From Saccopteryx bilineata (taxonomy: Eukaryota; Chordata; Mammalia; Chiroptera; Emballonuridae): a DNA stretch of 64,000 bases. Under the pieces are notes generated by a model, which was not told where the DNA came from, did not search any database, and was given only the letters and a program-made list of their open reading frames with translations. Of the stretch, positions 55,761 to 64,000 are shown in pieces. The translations under genes were made by a program, and so were the position numbers. The stretch spans positions 99,808,074-99,872,073 of the forward strand of contig NC_089490.1 of assembly GCF_036850765.1 (NCBI RefSeq). Reading direction: 5' to 3'. How positions within the stretch are numbered: the stretch's first letter is position 1; each line of letters begins with the position of its first letter.

Positions 55761-58549
55761 TTATTATGTTATATTCATTATTAACTATTAAGGAAATACA
55801 AACTTATTGAGTCTAAAGGTCAGGACATTGTTTTGTTTGTTTCATTTGAGATCTATCACTTTTTTATACCACTGACAAAAGCACTGGATAAAGTCAAAAC
55901 CTCTCTGGTTGCAGAGCATTTTGGAGTTATGTGTTTTGAAATTAAAGGAAAGATAAATCCTAGTTGTCGCTTGAGTTTACTACAGAACTTGATAAAGAGT
56001 CATCAACCTTTCTGCCAGGATATTTATCATCTTGGCAATTCTAGAAGAGAAGATGATTTTGCCTTCCACAAATAAGATTTTCTTCAAAGGTATATATGAG
56101 GTAAACTCTAAATGTCCCCAGTATCATTGAGATCTATTTCAGCAGAGTTGGGCTTATATAAGGAAGCACAGAAGAGTTCAGACATTGCATTCTACACTGG
56201 CTGAGGCCTGAACAATATGGGATCCCACTCTCATACCATCTCTCACATTTCCAAGCATCAAAAGTCAACCGTCTCTGCCCAGAGAGTCACAGCTCTCCTC
56301 TGCAGATCCTCTATAGCCAGAGCACCTTCTGCCCTGGCCTTAATCAACCCTGTTCACCTTGGAAATATAATTTGCACTGCATTCTCTTCGAGTCCTGCCT
56401 AATATTAAGTTATGGAGTTCCAAATCTCAGACATGAGTAGAATTGTAACTATCACCTCTCCAGTATCTTTTTGATGCAGATAAGAGAGCCAAAGCTTTGT
56501 CACATGTCTTGGATTACCTACTTGGTGAGTGGCAAGGGTAAGGGAAATGCTATACCCTGCCTGCAGACTCTCAGTTCTTTGTATTGAACCAATTCTTATA
56601 CCATGCTGTCAGTCAGTTAACCCAAAAAGTTCATCTACAGCATAGATAGCTATGAACAACACTCTCCCTTTCTTTCCCATTACCTTATGCATTTCAACAG
56701 GGGATAGTTTTGAAGACAGGAGTGATAAATAACTTTAGTGACTTAAGGAACTCCAGGCCTAAGCAGTCCAGTTAGATAAAGAGAGCCTTCTGGGCAAACA
56801 ACTCTTATATGCATTGTTGAGATACATTCATCATGGTTGTTTCTGGTTAAGCCCAACCAAAACTCTAGAAAGATCTTGGAAAGCTACAACTGATCATAGA
56901 ATGAATTATGAGATAGAAACCAGGGCCTATGAAAAAAAAAATTTACAGAATGTAGGATTACTCAGCCTGAAGAAGAAGAAGAAAAAGCAATGAAAGCTAC
57001 TGTCGGAATTGCCTTCTACTCAAGGGGATTTATAATACAGACAAAAGAGTGACTTGCCTTCCATGGTGAGGATACACAGAGAGATATAAGGCTTAAAGGA
57101 CAGTGAGATAAAAGGGTGGTCCCACTGAGTATCAACTGGTCCCTTAGGTGACTTCTGAAGGATTTGTGTAGCCCTACTCTGAAGGGAGAACTTGACTGTA
57201 CTGTGCAGGAAGCATTACAGGAGAGATGTATGTGTATAATGGTCAAGACAGGCTTGTTGCTGAAGGCAGAGGTGTGCACTGTGCAAGGTCTTGAGTTTCC
57301 TCACAATCATGTTGCCCAGAGTTGATTTTGTTTGCTTTATAACTGAGGATAAATTTTGGAGGAATCACTTACCATACACAAACTTCTATCATGTGGGCAA
57401 TGAACCCTCTATTGTCATTGACAAAGGGATCAAATTTCATTCCATCTCAAAAAGAGCATCCAATTTTGGACCATAATATGGTTAAAACTGCTCCCTGCAA
57501 ACAGGTTTCTAAATCAGTTTCTTTGCTAGCACAGTGGGATAAGATTTGCAATTCTCTCTTTGAATTACTCTGACTGTGCTATGAGAAGCATAAAGTCAAT
57601 CTTCATTGCAACCAAAATTTGAAGGTTGTTTCCAGGCAGGAAAGTAGGTGGTTCTGAAGCCATGATCAATCAGTGATGTCAACCTGCCAGAAGTAACTTA
57701 TTACGCACAGATATTGGACATTTTAGTTTGAAGCTTTCTTTTTTTCTCACTCCTGAGACTCTGACATTCAGTCACTTTATTTTATTTTTTTCTAATTCAT
57801 TGAAAGGAAGGTGCGGTGGAAGAAAATTTATGATCTCCAGGCAAGGAAATGCCTTTTTCATCACCATCGTTGTTGATTTCTTGGATACTGATTCCTCTAG
57901 CATTTTCTTACATCCTTTCGAAAACTTATAATTATTCCAAGGCTAATAGTGAGGGTTGTTGAAATACATAAAAATCAACAGTTCCATTTTTTTTTTTTAA
58001 ATTGAGAAATAAACTGTTTTCAAGGTAGGAGAAGTTTCTTTCAATGTTAATACCAAATGTGAAATAGCCTTTATTAGTTCTATTTTTATCATCGCTTTGA
58101 TCTTAAAATGAAAGTCATTTTTTCTACACTTAATCCCTTATAGGTTGGCTAGCAAGTGTCAGGTTGGTAGGAAAATAAGTTAAGCCCTTCAGTAAAGCTT
58201 CTCCTGTGTGTGTGGTGGGGAGTTAGGGGCAGGGGGGATGATGGTTTTAGGTTTTCAGACTGAACAGGCCTAGTGTTTAAAAACTTTCTTTTACTAAAAA
58301 TAAAAAACTAGCAAATCTAAACCATGTTGGGTGAATAATATTGGCAGTGGAGAAGAGGGCAGGAAAAGGAACTGAACAGTGGGAGAGGTTCCATTTAAGA
58401 GTTATGCCTAAGTACAAAAGAGATAACTCCATGATCATCATTTTGATATAAGTGGCTGTCTTAGACTGAATGTTGGCCATGTTTGAGAACAAAACCAGTG
58501 GTCTAATGATATATTTTCCAAAATTTACCTGACTTTTCTGACAGTGTCT
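55761..58549. other. No supported gene
   Basis: Frames of 60-87 codons occur on both strands with no domain. The longest (58277-58708 minus, 143 codons) overlaps a MaLR LTR at its start and shows no known motif. A (GAA)n run is near 56970. Confidence 0.4.
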
Positions 58550-58945
58550 TAATTCACTATAACAAAACAAATCCACCGTAACAAAAATACCATAAACTAG
58601 GGATTTAACTTGATTTTCGTATAGTTTTGGAAGCTGGAAGTCTGACATCAGACTGCGAATATGGTCAGGTTCTCGTGAGGGCTTCCATCCTGGCCTGCAG
58701 ACGGCCACCTTCTGGCTGTGTGTTCACATGGACTTTCCTCAGTGAGCGCATGGGGGGAGAGATGGACAGCAACCTCTCTGGTGTCCTTTTCATAAGGGCA
58801 CTAATCCTATCCTTAGAGCCCCATTGTTGTGGCCTCATCCAAACTTAATCATTTCCCAAAAGCCCCAACTCCAAATATCATTACAATGGGGGTTAGGACT
58901 TCAACATGTGAATTTTGAGGAAACACAAACAATCACTCCATGACA
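58550..58945 (+). mobile_element. ERVL-MaLR LTR
   Basis: 'cttaattcactataacaaaac', 'ttttggaagctggaagtctgacatcag', 'ggtgtccttttcataagggcactaatcc', 'ttgtggcctcatccaaacttaatcatttcccaaaagccccaactcc' and 'ggttaggacttcaacatgtgaattttg' are in MSTB-like LTR order. Confidence 0.8.
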
Positions 58946-59301
58946 GTAAAACTAGAGATTAACTAAACTACGTATCATATACAATAAAAGCTGTGCCTAA
59001 GCTACCCTTCCTTTTATATTTTCCATACTCTTCTAGGAATCTTTCAGAAATCCACACCCTGCATTCTTGGATCTTCAACTTCACTGGTTCCTCTTAGCAT
59101 ACTGTTCACTCAGCCATGAGGCTCCTGCTCTCCTCTCTTCTTGTCTTCCCCATCAAACTACCAGTTGTCACCCAGGAGGTCAGAAACAGGCAGTGTGCAA
59201 TCAAAAGGGTGATCATGCTGCATTTTGCATCATTCCGAGGAAATATACATCCATTGTATTCTTCTTACACATCTCTGCCATTTGAGTTAGGCATTTCTGG
59301 T
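58946..59301. other. No recognised feature
   Basis: Two overlapping frames (72 and 88 codons) in different phases have no domain. The second runs into the 44-bp tandem repeat at 59302. Confidence 0.4.
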
Positions 59302-59389
59302 TCATCAAGAACAAGAGTCTGCACGACCAATGCAATAGAAACTCGTCATCAAGGACAAGAGTCTGCACGACCAATGCAATAGAAACTCG
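59302..59389 (+). repeat. Tandem duplication, two 44-bp units
   Basis: The unit starting TCATCAAG and ending AGAAACTCG is present at 59302-59345 and again at 59346-59389, with one mismatch (A/G at unit position 9). Confidence 0.93.
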
Positions 59390-59754
59390 GGGGAAAAGAA
59401 CTTGATCATGGCTTATAGGAATAAAGTTCCTGATGACCTAGGATGCTTTCATATACACTGATCTGTGATATCCTCATTTTTATAAGGTATTATGACTCTG
59501 AAATGCTTTTTTAAACATAAAAACCAATAAATTTTAATTACTGAAACTTTATAAAGGAATGCATACAGACACATATATTTTTTTAAAGGATGAAGAACAC
59601 AAACTACGCTGCTGAGCTCCCACCACATGCTTCTCTCAATCTTGCTCTTTCTATCCAGCTGCCACCAAGGAGGGAATTCATTTTTTGAGCTTGGAGAGGT
59701 CCTCAGCACTAAGCTATGTCCCACATGAGAAACACAGGGTATAAATCAAAGGAA
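59390..59754. other. No recognised feature
   Basis: A 91-codon minus frame (59449-59724) has no known domain and is not supported. Confidence 0.4.
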
Positions 59755-59995
59755 TGCACTTTGAAGCCAGACAAACCTTGGTCCCAAAATTGACTGTGCC
59801 ACTTATCTATACAATCTTGAGCTCATTCGTTTTCATTTCTAAGCCTAAGTTTCCCCATCTGTTCAACTAAAATAAAAGCAATAGCTAGAATGATTGCGAG
59901 TATTAAACAAGCTAACACAGGTAAAGCATTCAGCACACTTTCTGCCTTGCGGTAAACACTGCCCATTGTCATTATTATGATTACCACTTATTGTC
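59755..59995 (+). mobile_element. MIR SINE
   Basis: 'ctttgaagccagacaaaccttggtcccaaaattgactgtgccacttatc', 'gcctaagtttccccatctg' and 'gtaaagcattcagcacactttctgcc' follow the sense MIR order. Confidence 0.8.
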
Positions 59996-60019
59996 CAAAG
60001 ATAAACAAGACATAATATT

Positions 60020-60207
60020 TTTTTTAATTTATTCATTTTTTTAGAAAGAGGAGACACAGAGAGAGGAAAGAGATAGAAAGAACAGAGGGAGGAACAGGAA
60101 GCATCAACTCCCATATGTGCCTTGACCAGGCAAGCCTGGGGTTTTGAACCGGTGACCTCAGCGTTCCAGGTTGATGCTTTTACCCACTGTGCCACCACAG
60201 GTCAGGC
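60020..60207 (-). mobile_element. Bat tRNA-derived SINE (short relative of the CCTGACC type)
   Basis: On the minus strand it begins 'gcctgacctgtggtggcacagtgggtaaaagc', has box B-like 'ggttcaaaaccccaggc', then 'gccttgcctggtcaaggcacatatgg'-like text, a C/T-rich stretch and an A-rich tail. Exact 16-bp duplications AACAAGACATAATATT flank it (60004-60019 and 60208-60223), so it is fairly young. Confidence 0.93.
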
Positions 60208-60223
60208 AACAAGACATAATATT

Positions 60224-60984
60224 GACCTCGGAAGACTCACAGTATAATGGGGAAATAAAACAAGCTTAAATAATGCCAGTACAAGCAGATTCCAGAAAGG
60301 GTACTGAGCAGATACACAGATTTTTCTCCTGCGGCTCTTTTCCCCACTACTTCCCAAATGTCATAACCTTCTTGCCCTAACATTAGCAAAATCCTAACTT
60401 ATATCATCCCAGTATTGTTTTTTTTTGTTTGTTTTTTTTTACCTCTGGGAAGCAGAAATTTCAATTCATGAAAGTATGTCAGCAGAAATGGTAAGCATAT
60501 GGGGTAAAAACTGAAAGCAAAAAAAAAAAATTGTAACATTTTATGACTCCAGCTTGATGTAACATTTGCAATTCACAGCCTTGTCAGTCTGTTTTATATA
60601 ACACCATTGCTCAAATTTGTGACAAAGTCCCAGCCCCAGAATCCTAGAATGAAGAAATTTGGCACGAGGTAGACTTGTTTACATTTTTTTCTTGCGAATA
60701 TTTTCATTTAGAATTTTTTTTCAGTTGCTGTTTCTGGTAATAGACACCCCTGATTACAAATGGGAAGTAAAACGATCAAATGTCAAAGTGAAGTGGAGTG
60801 GAAGTTAAGTTGGGTCTGAGATGATCTCTCCTAGCCCCTCCCACTTGCCCCCCTTTTTAAGACATAACAGAGATTCAAGGGCACACAGCTGGCTTCCCAG
60901 GCACAGTAGTGTTTTTCTTTTCTTTTCTTTTTTTTTTTAAATGAAAAACTTCTCATGGGCCAAGGGTTGTTTCAGGTAACTTCC
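60224..60984. other. No recognised feature; T and A runs
   Basis: Homopolymer runs occur near 60417-60440, 60520 and 60917-60938. No gene or repeat was identified. Confidence 0.45.
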
Positions 60985-61170
60985 AATTAATAAATATAAT
61001 TCATTAACCCTTACAACAATCCTATGAGTGGATCCTTTTACTATTCTCACTATATAGACAAGAAAACTGAAACAATTTACCTTTGGGCACAGAGACAGTA
61101 AATGATTGGGCTTGAGCTGTAAACCCGGGCAGCTCTGAAATTCATATTTTATGCTACTGTTTATTAGTGG
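60985..61170 (-). mobile_element. MIR SINE, antisense
   Basis: 'cattaacccttacaacaatcctatgagtggatccttttactattctcactatatagacaagaaaactgaaac' and 'agtaaatgattgggcttgagctgtaaacccggg' are antisense MIR. Confidence 0.78.
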
Positions 61171-61975
61171 GGTGTGGCAGGTGCAGGATTTCACTCTGTG
61201 ACCGCGGGTTATTTTTGCAAGTGATGTTAGGGTAACGACAATGACAATGACCGTGAATGTGATTTGTATCTCTTCAGAGCTGCCTGGCTTGTGGAATTTG
61301 AAAGAGTTAATGTTCTAACTCAACAACTAAACTTAATTCTTGCACACTGATTTATAAGGATTAGACCTCTCTACCAGAATACTGATAGGTTTATATATTT
61401 AATTTTGCAAAAACATGAATTCTGATGAAATTAGGTGGTCCTAATTTTTACTAGGTTTGTGATTTATGATTTTAAATTACAGACTTATGGATATGAGCAG
61501 AAGCATGGAGCACCAGATATTGAACATATGGCTTCTTTTTAAAACAATTTAAATTGGACTTTTATGTAATTTTTCATTTCTCAAATCCCTTTTTTACACT
61601 CAAATTGCAGAGCCAAATTCCACTTTAAACCAGATGATAAATGGACATATATTACAGTTGTTTTTTTAAAGCATTTGTTAGAAAGGAAAGTGGTATATTT
61701 GATTAATGTTGTCCTTTTTCTGCCCCCATGAAATAACGTACCTGAATTCAACTCAGCAATTAAAAAGCATTAAAGCTCTATTACCTACTGGAAAATTTGA
61801 CCACTGCATGGCCAGTGACCAGTACTTAGTAGGTATTCAATAAATATATGTAGTTGATAAATGAATGGTTCCAGGGATTCAAAGATGGATATGAGTCTTC
61901 CTTACCCGGCAGTGGTTGAAGATCTAGTAAGTCAGTCCTGCAAACTAAAAACTAAAATACACTATGATAGATTTT
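61171..61975. other. No supported gene
   Basis: A short repeat end ('agtacttagtaggtattcaataaatatatg') lies near 61822-61853 and is MIR- or L2-like. The rest is unrecognised. Confidence 0.4.
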
Positions 61976-61989
61976 AAGAATAATGTACA

Positions 61990-62359
61990 GCCTGACCAGG
62001 TGGTGGCACAGTGGATAGAGCGCCAGACTAGGATGTGGAAGACCCAGGTTCAAAACTCCTAGGTTGCTGGCTTGAGTGCAGGCTAACTGGTTTGAGCAAG
62101 GCTCACCAGCTTGGACCCAAGGTCGCTGGCTTAAAGCCCAAAGTCACTGACTTGAGCCCAAGGATGCTAGCTTGAGCAAGGGATCACTCACTCTGCTGTA
62201 GCCCCTCCCCCTGTCAAGGCACATATGAGAAAGCAATCAATGAACAACTAAGGTGCCACAACAAAGAACTGATGTTTCTCATCTCTCTCCCTTCCTGTCT
62301 GTCTGTCCCTATCTGTACCTTTCTCTGTCTCTCTCTGTCTCTGTCACACACACACACAA
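61990..62359 (+). mobile_element. Bat tRNA-derived SINE, long CCTGACCAGG type
   Basis: It has the head 'gcctgaccaggtggtggcacagtggatagagcgccagac', several 'ggtcgctggcttaaagccca'-like units, 'gagaaagcaatcaatgaacaac', a C/T-rich end and a (CA)n tail. AAGAATAATGTACA (61976-61989) and AAGAATAATGCACA (62360-62373) are the duplications, with one mismatch. Confidence 0.92.
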
Positions 62360-62396
62360 AAGAATAATGCACATACATGAGCACTATAAGTGACTA

Positions 62397-62830
62397 CAGT
62401 AGTCCCCTCCTATCCATGGTGTGTTCCAAGATACCCAGTGAATGCCTGAAATCAGATGATACCAAACCCTATATATACTATGTTTTTTCTTATATGTATA
62501 TGCCTATGATAAAGTTTAATGATAAATTAAGCACAGTAAGAAATTAATAACAATAACTAATAAGAAAATAAAACACTTATAATAACATACTGTAATAAGT
62601 TATGTGAAAATGGTCTCTCTCAAAGTATCTTACTGTACTATACTCACCCTAATTCTTGTGATGATGAGAGATGATAGACTGCATATGTAATGAGATGAAG
62701 TGAGGTGAATGACACATTATTAAATACAATGAGGTTCACTTGAACACATGATGCCACAGCAGTGGGTCTGATAATCCTCAGGACTACTAAATGCCTAATG
62801 ATCAGGGAGCATGGGACAAAGGGATAGTTC
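62397..62830 (+). mobile_element. Tigger-type (TcMar) DNA transposon relic
   Basis: It begins CAGTAGTCCCCTCCTATCC just after a TA. It continues with 'ttccaagatacccagtgaatgcctgaaatc', 'accctatatatactatgttttttc', 'gcacagtaagaaattaataacaataactaata' and 'gatgagatgaagtgaggtgaatga'. This is a common non-autonomous Tigger family in mammals. The right terminus is missing or worn. Confidence 0.75.
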
Positions 62831-62854
62831 ACTTTCCTTTATATTGATTGGTTT

Positions 62855-64000
62855 TCAAAGAATGCACCAAACCTGCAAAATTTTGTACTACATCTCATTT
62901 GCTCATGATACATTATTTTGTATTATTACATAGCATTGGATTTTACTATATTGGTCAGTATTTTTTTTCTCTTGTAATGTCTTTGTGTAGCTTGATGTCA
63001 GGGTTATACTTGCCTCATAAAGAGAGTTTAGAACTATTCCCACTCCTTCTATTTTCTGGAAGAGTATGAAACATTGGAATTATTTCTTTTCTAAATGCTC
63101 AACAAAATTCAATAGTGGAGCCATCTACGCTTACAGTTTACTTTTGGGGAAGGTTTAAAATATGAATATCACTACTTTAATAGATACATCGATTTTCAGG
63201 TTAACTATTTATCTCCCTCAGTGACTTCGGTAGTTGGTCCTTTTCGAGTAATGTGTTCATTGCACCTAAGTTGTCAAATTTAATCACCTGAAGTTGTTCA
63301 TAATTTCCATTTGTTATTCTTTAATATTTATAGACTCTGCAGTGATAGCCCCACTTTCATTCTTAAAATTGATTTGTATTCTCTCTCTTTTTTCCTGCAT
63401 TCATCTAGTAAAGTTTTATTAATCATATTAACTTTTTTTTTTCAAAGAATCAGCTTTTGGTTTCACTTACTTTCTCTATTGTTTGTCTAATTTCTATTTC
63501 ACTATTTCCACACGTACTTATTATTTCCTTCCTTCTGCTTACTTAGAGTTATTTGTGTGGGTTTTCCCCCTCAATTTCTTATGGTGAAAGCTTAGCTCAT
63601 TTTTGAGACCTTTTTAATATTTTCTAATATATGTTCTATTTATATATTTTACACAAATTTTGATAACTCTATTCCATGAACTTTGATAATGTTTTAATTT
63701 CATTCAGTTCAAAATATTTTACTTCTATGATTTCATTTTTGACCAGTTATTTAGAAGTGTATAATTTAATTCCAAACTGTTAGTAAAATTCCTGATATTT
63801 TTTTTGTTGATTTCCAAATTAATTCATTTGTGTTGTAGAATATATTCTGTGATTGCAATCTTTTAAAATTTATTAAAGAGTTGTTTATGGTCCTGAATAT
63901 GTTATTGTTCATTTTTATATAATCAATTTCTAAGATGAGATTTATATGTCAAAGAATTCATTTATATTTTAATAGATATTGCCTAATTGGTTTCCATAAT
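62855..64000 (-). mobile_element. L1 LINE ORF2 (reverse transcriptase region), old and broken, runs off the window
   Basis: The plus strand is the antisense of L1 ORF2. Landmarks in order are 'gatgtcagggttatacttgcctcataaagagag', 'ttctattttctggaagag', 'cagtggagccatct'-like text, 'cacctaagttgtcaaattta', 'aatcagcttttggtttcacttactttctctattg', 'atttccttccttctgcttactta', 'attcagttcaaaatatttt' and 'ttatttagaagtgtataatttaattcc'. Many small deletions and stops mean no usable frame remains. The element extends beyond the right edge. Confidence 0.88.

Noticed and set aside
58277..58708. 143-codon minus-strand frame
   Set aside because: Part of it overlaps a MaLR LTR and it shows no known motif.
59302..59389. 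Start of a CRISPR-like array
   Set aside because: Only two directly adjacent units with no spacer, and the DNA is mammalian.

Overview
The window reads as mammalian nuclear DNA, from a bat. It is AT-rich, has no dense gene content, and carries ancient mammalian repeats (MIR, L2, MER5-like, ERVL-MaLR, Tigger, L1). On top of these sit many copies of tRNA-derived SINEs of the bat VES type and of a longer related type that begins with CCTGACCAGG, plus young-looking DNA transposons (hAT and Tc1/mariner), which are typical of bats. From memory the two long SINE types fit a yangochiropteran bat, perhaps an emballonurid; that placement is inference. I found no host coding exon that I could defend, so the window is probably intergenic or intronic.

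Layout. 1-13.4 kb: mostly unique or very old sequence with MIR, L2 and MER5-like relics, one SINE with target duplications, and a possible conserved non-coding block near 5 kb. 13.4-26.4 kb: SINEs at 13.5, 20.5 and 26.0 kb, a mariner MITE at 14.1 kb, several L2 pieces, and a 484-bp hAT element inserted into an L2. 26.4-43.7 kb: a transposon relic with an acidic transposase-like tail (27.2 kb), a puzzling segment bounded by 33-bp direct repeats (27.9-28.3 kb), SINEs at 32.3, 34.6, 35.6 and 38.4 kb, a MaLR LTR, two L1 3' ends and a nested MITE beside a GATA microsatellite. 43.7-45.1 kb: a Tc1/mariner element that has both long inverted repeats but only the N-terminal part of its transposase, followed 20 bp later by a solo LTR. 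45.15-53.13 kb: a full-length class I endogenous retrovirus on the minus strand. 53.3-64 kb: an ERVL-type LTR broken by a second hAT copy, another MaLR LTR, two SINEs, a Tigger relic, and the antisense ORF2 of an old L1 that runs off the end.

The provirus is the main feature. On the minus strand it runs 5' LTR, a primer-binding site complementary to the 3' end of tRNA-Phe, gag, pro, pol, env and 3' LTR, flanked by a 5-bp GAAGC duplication. Its PBS and protein features place it in the HERV-F/H-like group of gammaretrovirus-like elements. It is defective: gag and pol carry frameshifts and stops, and the usual catalytic residues of protease, RT, RNase H and integrase are each changed. By contrast env keeps one frame over about 494 codons with only two internal stops.

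The remaining features are unrelated insertions; they do not act together as a pathway. The observations most worth checking are the G-to-A pattern of the proviral lesions, the retained env frame, the Tc1/mariner element, and the 33-bp repeat segment. I did not find a clearly new biological system.
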